Assembly (NCBI GenBank): GCA_017695065.1
Contig: JADILZ010000046.1
Span: 1 to 64,000, forward strand
Length of the DNA: 64,000 nt
Reading direction: 5' to 3'
Origin: Candidatus Cryptobacteroides excrementipullorum
Lineage (GTDB): Bacteria; Bacteroidota; Bacteroidia; Bacteroidales; UBA932
In this document: positions 56,584 through 64,000 of the stretch, one piece after another
Numbering within the stretch: position 1 is the first letter of the stretch
Layout of the letters: each line of letters opens with the position of its first letter
Notes under the pieces: generated by a model
Seen by the model: the letters and a program-made list of their open reading frames with translations, nothing else
Database searches by the model: none
What the model was told of the DNA's origin: nothing
Translations under genes and position numbers: made by a program

Positions 56584-59136
56584 CTACTGGTCTCTCTTGG
56601 GCTTGCCGCCACGCTTGCGCGACCCCTTGGATGAATATTTCTTCCCCGAGGACCTGAATCCCTTGCGGTCTTTACCCTTGCCGGACTTTCCTGCCTGGCC
56701 GCCGCTCCCTGAAGGGGCCATGCCCTCATCGGGACCTGCATCCGCGGCCTTCTCCTCGAGGCCGGTCTCCACAAGCTCGTAGTCGAGCAGCTTCTGCTCC
56801 AGGTTGGTCTTCTTCACCCGTATCCTCACAGTGTCCCCGAGACTGTAAACCGTCCTGCTGTGGCGGCCCACTATCCTGTAACGGTCCGCATCGAACTCGA
56901 AATAGTCTGACTTAATGTCACGCAGGGCCACCATGCCTTCAATCTTGGTCGGCTCTATCTCCACATACATACCCCAGTCGGTAAGGCCGGAAATATGTCC
57001 CTCGAACTCAAATCCCACCTTGTCCTGCATGAACTCCACCAGCTTATACTTGATGCTGGAGCGCTCGGCCTCCGCGGCCACGATCTCGCGCTCGGAAGCA
57101 TACTTGCACTGCCCTTCATAATAGTCTTTCTTCTGTGAAGGGGCACCATCCAGATACATGGCCAGAAGCCTGTGTACCATCATGTCCGGATAACGCCTGA
57201 TCGGGGATGTGAAATGGGTGTAGTATTTGAATGCCAGTCCGTAATGGCCTATGTTGTCTGTGCTGTACCTCGCCTTGGCCATGGTGCGCAGGGACAGGAG
57301 CTCTATGACATCGAACTCAGGACGGTCCTTGGCCTGTGAAAGCAGGCCGTTGAGCTCCCTGGCAATCTCCTTGCCGTTTTCCGCAGGGCCCATGTCATAG
57401 CCGAAATTGTGTACGAACGAGCGCAGGCTGTCCAGTTTCATAAGGTTCGGCTCGTCGTGGATACGATATACAAAAGTCTTGGCCTTGGATTTCTCCGCCG
57501 CCTTCGCAGCCTCTTCCTGGGAGATGCACAGATATCCCAGTGACGCGGACGGGGCTGATGATTTCCGGCATCCCTTGGCCACGAACTCAGCCACACTCCT
57601 GTTCGCAAGGAGCATGAACTCCTCGATGAGCCAGTTGGCTTCCTTCGTCACCTTCTGGTAAACCCTCACCGGGCGGCCCTTCTCGTCCACCTCGACTTTC
57701 ATCTCCGGTCTCTCGAAGCTGATGGCCCCTGCGGCGAACCTTTTCTTGCGCAGCTTGGCTGCAAGCCCGTTGAGGACAAGTATCGCCTCCTTGAGGCTGT
57801 CCGGAATCAGACACCCGGTCGTGACGCCTTCTCCCATAGCGGATTCTGCATGCCTGTCAGCATTTTTCGCACGCTCCTCGGCGGCCTCCGGAGAAGCGTC
57901 CAGTATAGGGTCGGCTATCGGTCCGTGCTTCCCGTCAGTACCTCCGCGCAGCTCCATCCGCATGGCATTCTCCCCTGCCTCTATCACCTGCTGGGCAGTC
58001 TCGTAAGCGAACCTGTAGTCAGAATTTATCACCGTCCTGCCGAACCACTGCGACACCACCTTGGCAAGCGGAGTGATCTCGAACACAGCCGAGAAACAGA
58101 GCTTAGGCTCGTTCGGACGCAGCGAGCAGAGCTTGTTGGAGAGCTTCTCCGGAAGCATCGGGACAGTCCTGTCTACCAGATATACAGAAGTGCCCCTGTT
58201 GCGGGCCTCCTCGTCCACCACGGACCCCGGAGTCACATAATGGGTCACGTCCGCTATATGCACCCCGACCTCATAATTCCCATCATCGAGTTTCCTGAAA
58301 GAAAGCGCATCATCGAAATCCTTCGCATCCGCAGGGTCGATAGTGAATGTGAGCACGTCCCTGAAATCCCTGCGTTCCCTTATGTCATTGTCTGTTATGA
58401 TGTCTGAAATCCCGTCTGCGGCGTTCTCAACCTCAGGCTCGAACCTGTAAGGCAGCGAATATTCCGCGAGGATGGCATGCATTTCAGTATCATTCTCTCC
58501 GGGTTCCCCGAGCACGTCCACAAGATGGCCGGTCGGATTGGGGTCTTTCTTGTCCCACTTGTCAACCATGGCGGCCACCTTCATGCCGGAGCGGACTGTC
58601 ATCTCCTGCCTTTTCCCGTCAACGGTCTCGTACAGGTAGTTCACCGAGAACTGGTCATATCCAGTACGTTTCAGGCTGCCGAGCATATATTCGGGCCTGG
58701 CGGAATCCTCCTGCTGGGACTGCCCGCGGTCCTTCTTCTTGCGCACCTTCTCCGGAGACTGTGAGGCCACCACCGGGATGACTATGTCATATGGCATCAC
58801 ACGGCTCTCCATCAGCACCCATGCCTGGTCTCCCACCACATGCAGTATCCCCACAAACGGCTTGCGTGAGCGCTCCAGGATCTCAAGGACCTCGCCCTCC
58901 TTCCTCTGGCGGTCGGTCTTTTCCTTGGTCACCGCAACCCTGACAGTATCCCCGTTCAGGGCACCCCTGGTCTTGGAGGCCTTCACGAAGATGTCATCCT
59001 CCTCCCCATCCACGATGATGAAAGCATATCCCTCGCGGGTCATCTGGACCCTGCCTGTAAATTCAGGATAAACTTTTTTGACCTTTTTCCCGCCATGGCC
59101 GCGGTCTCTGCCGCCTTTCCGTCTTCTGTCCACCAT
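56584..59136 (-). CDS. rnr: Ribonuclease R (start MVDRRRKGGRD at 59136; ORF extends to 59169)
   Basis: RDVLTFTIDPADAKDFDDALSFRKLDDGNYEVGVHIADVTHYV..., HFTSPIRRYPDMMVHRLL, C-terminal S1 and basic tail. Confidence 0.95.
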   Translation of the reverse strand: MVDRRRKGGRDRGHGGKKVKKVYPEFTGRVQMTREGYAFIIVDGEEDDIFVKASKTRGALNGDTVRVAVTKEKTDRQRKEGEVLEILERSRKPFVGILHVVGDQAWVLMESRVMPYDIVIPVVASQSPEKVRKKKDRGQSQQEDSARPEYMLGSLKRTGYDQFSVNYLYETVDGKRQEMTVRSGMKVAAMVDKWDKKDPNPTGHLVDVLGEPGENDTEMHAILAEYSLPYRFEPEVENAADGISDIITDNDIRERRDFRDVLTFTIDPADAKDFDDALSFRKLDDGNYEVGVHIADVTHYVTPGSVVDEEARNRGTSVYLVDRTVPMLPEKLSNKLCSLRPNEPKLCFSAVFEITPLAKVVSQWFGRTVINSDYRFAYETAQQVIEAGENAMRMELRGGTDGKHGPIADPILDASPEAAEERAKNADRHAESAMGEGVTTGCLIPDSLKEAILVLNGLAAKLRKKRFAAGAISFERPEMKVEVDEKGRPVRVYQKVTKEANWLIEEFMLLANRSVAEFVAKGCRKSSAPSASLGYLCISQEEAAKAAEKSKAKTFVYRIHDEPNLMKLDSLRSFVHNFGYDMGPAENGKEIARELNGLLSQAKDRPEFDVIELLSLRTMAKARYSTDNIGHYGLAFKYYTHFTSPIRRYPDMMVHRLLAMYLDGAPSQKKDYYEGQCKYASEREIVAAEAERSSIKYKLVEFMQDKVGFEFEGHISGLTDWGMYVEIEPTKIEGMVALRDIKSDYFEFDADRYRIVGRHSRTVYSLGDTVRIRVKKTNLEQKLLDYELVETGLEEKAADAGPDEGMAPSGSGGQAGKSGKGKDRKGFRSSGKKYSSKGSRKRGGKPKRDQ

Positions 59137-59176
59137 AATTTTCCGATTTGAATTAACCCGGAAACGCACAAATGAC

Positions 59177-59184
59177 TATCTTTG
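59177..59184 (+). promoter_or_regulatory. -7 element TATCTTTG, candidate gpmI promoter
   Basis: TATCTTTG on plus strand; a TTTG lies 26 nt upstream, longer than usual spacing. Confidence 0.35.
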
Positions 59185-59217
59185 CGGACAATTCCGGGCA
59201 TTGACATATCAATCCCG

Positions 59218-59248
59218 CAAAAATACTTAATAATTGGGCCAATACAAA
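59218..59248 (-). promoter_or_regulatory. rnr promoter TTTG-N19-TATTTTTG
   Basis: Minus strand TTTG (59245-59248), 19-nt spacer, TATTTTTG (59218-59225); consensus spacing. Confidence 0.7.
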
Positions 59249-59363
59249 GGTTTAAGCACAAATATTGCAGCAATATACGGAAAACACGACAACAAACGAC
59301 ATGAATCCGGTGAATTTGATACATCCGGCTACGAAGTCAAATAAATCAATCAACGATACGATT

Positions 59364-60881
59364 ATGAATCAGAAAACACTTCTAATGATCCTCGACGGCT
59401 GGGGCGAGGGAAAACATGACTGGACCAACGCTATTTTCACACAGGGAGCACCATACATCGACTCCCTGAGGGCAAAATACCCGTTCAGCCACCTTCAGGC
59501 CTGCGGTGAGGCGGTAGGTCTTCCGGCAGGGCAGATGGGAAATTCCGAGGTAGGACACCTGAACCTCGGGGCAGGAAGAGTAGTATATCAGGACCTGGTG
59601 AAGATCAACATGGCCTGCCGCGACCACAAGCTTCTGGACAACAAGGAGATCAAAGCTGTCTATGACTATGTGAAAGAATCCGGGAAACAGCTCCATCTCA
59701 TGGGACTTACCTCCACCGGCGGAGTGCACAGCTCCCTGGAGCATGTATATGAATTCCTTGCTGTAGCAAAGCAATACGGACTGGATAAAGTGTATGTGCA
59801 CTGCTTCATGGACGGACGCGACACGGACCCCAAGAGCGGGAAAGGCTTCGTCGAGGCCCTTGAGGCAAAGATGGCGGAGAGCACCGGTAAAGTGGCTTCC
59901 GTCTGCGGACGTTACTACGCGATGGACCGCGACAAGAGATGGGAGCGTGTAAAGCTCGCATACGACCTGCTCGTCAAGGGTGAGGGAACAAAGTCTGCTT
60001 CTGCCACCGAAGCCATCCAGGCTTCATACGACGAGGGCGTGACAGACGAATTCATCAAGCCGATCTGCATCACCGGGACCGACGGGAAACCTGTTGGTAC
60101 AATCAGCGAGGGAGATGCCGTGATATTCTACAACTTCCGTAATGACCGTGCCCGTGAAATCACTTCCGTGCTCACGCAGGAGGACCTTCCTGACTTCGGA
60201 ATGAAGACCATCCCTCTCTACTACTGCTGTCTTACTCCTTATGACGACAAGTTCACAGGGCTGCACATCCTTTTCGACAAGGAGAACGTGCAGGAGACCC
60301 TCGGAGAAGTGGTGGCAAAGGCCGGGAAGCGCCAGCTCCGTATCGCCGAGACAGAGAAATACGCCCATGTGACATTCTTCTTCAACGGCGGACGTGAGGA
60401 GCCGTTCGAGAACGAGGACAGAATCCTTGTCAAGTCTCCTAAAGTGGCCACCTACGACCTTCTCCCGGAGATGAGTGCCCCGGAGGTGACTGAAAAGCTC
60501 GTAGAAGCCATCAGGACAGGGAAGGAGGACCTTATCATCCTTAACTTCGCGAACGGTGACATGGTCGGCCACACAGGTGTGTTCCAGGCTATCTGCAGGG
60601 CTGTCGCACGCATTGACAGGTGTGTAAAAGAGGTAGTCGAGGCGGCAGTCGAACAGGGATACGCCGTCCTCCTCACTGCGGACCACGGTAACGCAGACCA
60701 TGCATTCAACGAGGACAGCACACCAAACACCGCACACTCCCTGAACCCAGTACAGTTCATAGTGATCAACGCAGGTGTGGACAGCGTGAAAGACGGCAAG
60801 CTCGCCGACGTGGCACCTACCATCCTGAAGATCATGGGTATCCCTCAGCCGGCAGCGATGACAGGAGAGCCTCTGGTCTGA
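59364..60881 (+). CDS. gpmI: 2,3-bisphosphoglycerate-independent phosphoglycerate mutase
   Basis: [78 protein letters not shown]; start 59364. Confidence 0.97.
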   Translation: MNQKTLLMILDGWGEGKHDWTNAIFTQGAPYIDSLRAKYPFSHLQACGEAVGLPAGQMGNSEVGHLNLGAGRVVYQDLVKINMACRDHKLLDNKEIKAVYDYVKESGKQLHLMGLTSTGGVHSSLEHVYEFLAVAKQYGLDKVYVHCFMDGRDTDPKSGKGFVEALEAKMAESTGKVASVCGRYYAMDRDKRWERVKLAYDLLVKGEGTKSASATEAIQASYDEGVTDEFIKPICITGTDGKPVGTISEGDAVIFYNFRNDRAREITSVLTQEDLPDFGMKTIPLYYCCLTPYDDKFTGLHILFDKENVQETLGEVVAKAGKRQLRIAETEKYAHVTFFFNGGREEPFENEDRILVKSPKVATYDLLPEMSAPEVTEKLVEAIRTGKEDLIILNFANGDMVGHTGVFQAICRAVARIDRCVKEVVEAAVEQGYAVLLTADHGNADHAFNEDSTPNTAHSLNPVQFIVINAGVDSVKDGKLADVAPTILKIMGIPQPAAMTGEPLV

Positions 60882-60928
60882 AAGGCAGGCAGGGCTTGAG
60901 ACAATAGTGCTGTTTCTTCATCTCCGGT

Positions 60929-60959
60929 TTTGGCAAAAGGATATATTTCACTATATTTG
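60929..60959 (+). promoter_or_regulatory. Promoter TTTG-N19-TATATTTG
   Basis: TTTG 60929-60932, TATATTTG 60952-60959, 24 nt before ATG 60983. Confidence 0.65.
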
Positions 60960-60982
60960 TTCAGTCATAAATCTACACCCAG

Positions 60983-61450
60983 ATGAGATATTTCATTAGA
61001 TCCGTAAAGTATTTCATTTATTTTGTGCTGATCTTCATAGTGATGATGGCCGTGCTTGTGTTCATAGGGGCCGCGGACGGGAATATATCCACCATGTTCC
61101 GCGGTGGATACAGCGCCCTGTGGAAGATAGCCCTCATGTTCGCTGTCATAAGTGCCATCTATCCGAGTGTCGGGTTTATCAGGAAAGAGGTCCTGCTGCC
61201 CGGAAGCTGGGAGGAGGACAAGGACACTATACGCGACTTCATGGAGAAAAGGGGCTATGTCCTCGAATCCGAAGGGACAGGGACGATGTCTTTCCGCAAG
61301 ACGGGCTCCGGAAAGTTCACGAGGATGTACGAGGACAGGATAACCCTTACTGCCAAGATCGGCGGGGTGGACATGGAGGGCATGAGGAAGGATGTGGTCA
61401 GACTCGCCATGGGACTTGAAAGCAGATTCCGCAAGGACGGACAGGAATGA
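60983..61450 (+). CDS. Conserved hypothetical membrane protein
   Basis: 155 aa, two N-terminal TM segments, own consensus promoter. Confidence 0.7.
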   Translation: MRYFIRSVKYFIYFVLIFIVMMAVLVFIGAADGNISTMFRGGYSALWKIALMFAVISAIYPSVGFIRKEVLLPGSWEEDKDTIRDFMEKRGYVLESEGTGTMSFRKTGSGKFTRMYEDRITLTAKIGGVDMEGMRKDVVRLAMGLESRFRKDGQE

Positions 61451-61489
61451 CGTCCGCCGGGACAAAAATAACATTTAACACTTTCTGTC

Positions 61490-61711
61490 ATGGATAATGA
61501 TTTGAAGACCGTAGCAAGTTTCCAGGATCCGATGCTTGCTCACATTGCAGAAACGAAGTTGAAGGACAGCGGCATAGAGGCCGCCGTCTTCGGGGAGAAC
61601 TCCCAGTTCCCTTCTATCCGCTACGCAGATGACAAGATCAAGGTGAAGGTCAATGCCGCCGATTACGACCGCGCATTGAGCATCCTTGCTGCTTCCGACA
61701 AGGCTGAATAG
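61490..61711 (+). CDS. DUF2007 domain-containing putative signal-transducing protein
   Basis: LKTVASFQDPMLAHIAETKLKDSGIEAAVFGENSQFPS...KVKVNAADYDRALSIL. Confidence 0.8.
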   Translation: MDNDLKTVASFQDPMLAHIAETKLKDSGIEAAVFGENSQFPSIRYADDKIKVKVNAADYDRALSILAASDKAE

Positions 61712-62262
61712 AAATCCTCGCCGAAATAACGCTCTATAGGTTCGCGTAGAAATTCATATACGCGGACCTTTTCTTTTCTACCCTTCACGAAGGCGTCGCG
61801 GCATATTTCCCACCGGTGCAGGTTCAGTGCACGCAGGCCGTTGCTCAGATGCGAGACCCTTATCGGATAGAGCCAGCATGAGACAGGTTTCCGGAAATCC
61901 CCTTTCCCCTGCATCCAGCACATCTCCATGGAGCATCGGCAGCTGCCGTCCGCACAGAAGTGGGTATAGGCGCACTCCTCGCTTCCCGGAACCAGGGGAG
62001 TGACCATGTCACCGTCCCCGTCAATCTCGAAAAAGCCGGTCTCTTCTATCCTCCGGCGGCCCTCGGGTCTCATCTCGGGCGAGAACACATGGTAGTTCTT
62101 TTCTATGGCCTCCGCCTCGATTTCCTCAAGGGGAGCCCCGCTGTCTCCTATTACACAGCAACATCCCTTGCATACGGGATAGTCGCACGCGAAATATTCA
62201 GTAAGGATTTCCTCGGACACGAGGCAGTCGTCAATCTGGATGATTGTGTGATGATTGTCCAT
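61663..62262 (-). CDS. DUF3109 family protein (Cys-rich)
   Basis: IQIDDCLVSEEILTEYFACDYPVCKGCCCVIGDSGAPLEEIEAEAIEKNY...; 199 aa. Confidence 0.85.
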   Translation of the reverse strand: MDNHHTIIQIDDCLVSEEILTEYFACDYPVCKGCCCVIGDSGAPLEEIEAEAIEKNYHVFSPEMRPEGRRRIEETGFFEIDGDGDMVTPLVPGSEECAYTHFCADGSCRCSMEMCWMQGKGDFRKPVSCWLYPIRVSHLSNGLRALNLHRWEICRDAFVKGRKEKVRVYEFLREPIERYFGEDFYSALSEAARMLNARS

Positions 62263-62276
62263 TGTCTTATCGTTTT

Positions 62277-64000
62277 TTACCGGTCATTACCCGGCACGGA
62301 CCCTGACCTGCGTGCCGGTCTAACTATGTATTCCACCTTCCCCCCGTTGTCCAAAGAGGAGATTATGTCCCTCACCATGTCCGCAGTCACCTCGTCAATC
62401 CTTGCCGACCAGTCTGTATGGATGTCTTTCCCGCTTGAAAAGCGGAGAGGGAGTATCTCGGTCCAGTACGCAGGGTCGGACTGCTCCGTAGCCATTATGT
62501 TCTTGAGGGAGGCCTTGTACATGTCCAGCCTGGACTGTGTAATTCCTTCCGCCGACAGGCCGTCAAGTATGGAACGTACAGTAAACAGGGCCCTCACCGG
62601 CCTGAACGTGGAGTTTCCCGAGGCGAAGTTCAGGGTGTCGCAGTCCTCAGCGGAAATCACCACGCTGAGTTTCTCGGCAGGTGCGGCGTAGAACAGGCTC
62701 GAGACATTCACCGAAGCCCCCATTCCCGATACGGCAGTCACCATGGTGTCCCTGAGAGTCATCACGGCTATCTCTGCAGCCATATAGTTCAGGATGCTCA
62801 GCTGGAGCGGTGCCGTCATGGCGACATCCAGGCTGCGCCTCTTCCCGTTGACCGTATAGGTGGACTCCCCGGAAACAGTCTGTGTCTTCTGGTATCCGCG
62901 CGGGAGGACCCGCTTGCCTGTTACGAAATTCCCGATATATTCCGGGAGCTTTTTCCTGAGCTCATATTCGTCAAGGTCCCCCACAAGGACAAGCACCCCG
63001 TCATTGACCCTCGAGAACTGGCTTCTGAAATAGCTGTCAGCGATATCAAGAAGGTCTCCGGTGAGGACGTCTGCAGACTTGAGGGTGGAATAGCTGTATC
63101 CCGGGCACATAATGCTGTCGATAGCCACGAGCCTGTCCTCCGCAAGACCTGACCCGGCATACAGCCGCTGCTTCTCGCACTCCATATAATAACTGAATGC
63201 AGCTGAATCGGCGCTGCTGTATTTCGTCATCCCTATCAGGACCTTCATCAGAAACCAGAACGAGTCGGAAGGAGCCCTGCCGGAAATACGCATATCAGTG
63301 GCATTCACCTTTCTGTCCATGTCTATACCCATCGCTGACAGAAGGTTTCCGAAGTCCCCGGCATCCATCCCGCATACATCATAAAGCCCCAGGATGTCTG
63401 AAAAGAAGGCACCCTGGCCAGGCTCGAGGCCACGGGCCGAAGAGAATCCTCCGCGCACCAGGAGGGAATACCAGAACTCCCCGTCGGACGGGACCTTCTT
63501 ATAGACCACCTTCATCCCGTTCGAGAACTCCCAGAGCAGACCTCCGGACATGGATTCCGTCCTGGTCCTCCTGATCCTGCACTTGACAGGATCCACTCTG
63601 AACCTCAATGTATCGGCAAGGTCCGCATACAGTCCTGAAGTGCATACCGTATCATGGGCATCTTCCCTGCCCCATGCGTCCATGAACAGACTTCCGGTCT
63701 CGGCCGGTGAAGGGACGGAGGAGTCCGAAATGCACACAAGGGTCATATTCTTCGTGCTGTCTATAAGCGAGGAAGCGAACCTGTTGAAGAACCTCTGGCC
63801 GGAAGAGTCCGCAAGCCCGCTGGACTCGAAGAAGCTGTACCTTTCAGCCGGAGAAGCCAGGGATGCCCCGTACAGGAAAGATGACCTGCACCTTTCAATG
63901 TAAGAGGAGTTGTCCAGCACATACGCCCCGGCCTGCAGTTTGAGCTGCCTGCCCACAGTCTTCCTGGCCTGGGCATACTCCGGGACAGGCACTCCGGAAG
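62277..64000 (-). CDS. M16 (insulinase/pitrilysin)-like peptidase family protein, partial; 5' end outside window
   Basis: LLWEFSNGMKVVYKKVPSDGEFWYSLLVRGGFSSARGLEPGQGAFFSDILGL... resembles an M16 domain; the apparent start at 63992 is GTG and the frame stays open to the edge. Confidence 0.7.
   Translation of the reverse strand, partial: SGVPVPEYAQARKTVGRQLKLQAGAYVLDNSSYIERCRSSFLYGASLASPAERYSFFESSGLADSSGQRFFNRFASSLIDSTKNMTLVCISDSSVPSPAETGSLFMDAWGREDAHDTVCTSGLYADLADTLRFRVDPVKCRIRRTRTESMSGGLLWEFSNGMKVVYKKVPSDGEFWYSLLVRGGFSSARGLEPGQGAFFSDILGLYDVCGMDAGDFGNLLSAMGIDMDRKVNATDMRISGRAPSDSFWFLMKVLIGMTKYSSADSAAFSYYMECEKQRLYAGSGLAEDRLVAIDSIMCPGYSYSTLKSADVLTGDLLDIADSYFRSQFSRVNDGVLVLVGDLDEYELRKKLPEYIGNFVTGKRVLPRGYQKTQTVSGESTYTVNGKRRSLDVAMTAPLQLSILNYMAAEIAVMTLRDTMVTAVSGMGASVNVSSLFYAAPAEKLSVVISAEDCDTLNFASGNSTFRPVRALFTVRSILDGLSAEGITQSRLDMYKASLKNIMATEQSDPAYWTEILPLRFSSGKDIHTDWSARIDEVTADMVRDIISSLDNGGKVEYIVRPARRSGSVPGNDR

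Noticed and set aside
1-64000. CRISPR arrays, tRNA/rRNA genes, transposases or integrases
   Set aside because: No regularly spaced repeats, no cloverleaf-like intergenic sequence and no transposase/integrase-like ORF were seen; intergenic gaps are short.

Overview
The window is 64 kb of a Bacteroidales-type chromosome. This rests on TAnnTTTG promoter elements, SusC/SusD pairs and a hybrid two-component regulator; the species cannot be fixed from sequence alone. It starts inside rpsG-rpsL. From about 1.0 to 46.9 kb it is a very large glycan-utilisation region. Operon A (minus, 17.6->1.0 kb) encodes a GxGYxYP protein, GH130, SusC/D, GH2, two sialate O-acetylesterase-like proteins and GH78. An HTCS regulator follows (plus, 17.8-21.8 kb). 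Operon C (plus, 21.9-28.4 kb) encodes MFS, GH92, GH43 and a sulfatase. Operon B (minus, 46.8->30.4 kb) encodes GH92, SGNH, GH38-like, GH92, SusC/D and three accessory lipoproteins. An AbiE-type toxin-antitoxin cassette with a visibly broken toxin sits between operons C and B. Next come a CusBAC/CzcBAC-like heavy-metal RND efflux operon, a cation:proton antiporter, a MATE transporter, rnr, gpmI, several small conserved proteins and a partial M16-like protein. The main finding is a 32-bp operator-like element (consensus TRTACTTWTTTGMWAGRAWARKRYACCKYTTW; 19 of 32 columns invariant, counted by hand). It lies exactly 15 nt upstream of the TAnnTTTG element at the heads of all three glycan operons. 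This suggests that the single HTCS controls two SusC/D pairs and about 17 other genes as one regulon. Other notable points are a doubly inactivated AbiEii, a GH38-like protein with a non-canonical active site, and an HTCS receiver domain with the switch Thr/Ser replaced by Ala. All alignments and counts were made by eye; no searches were run.
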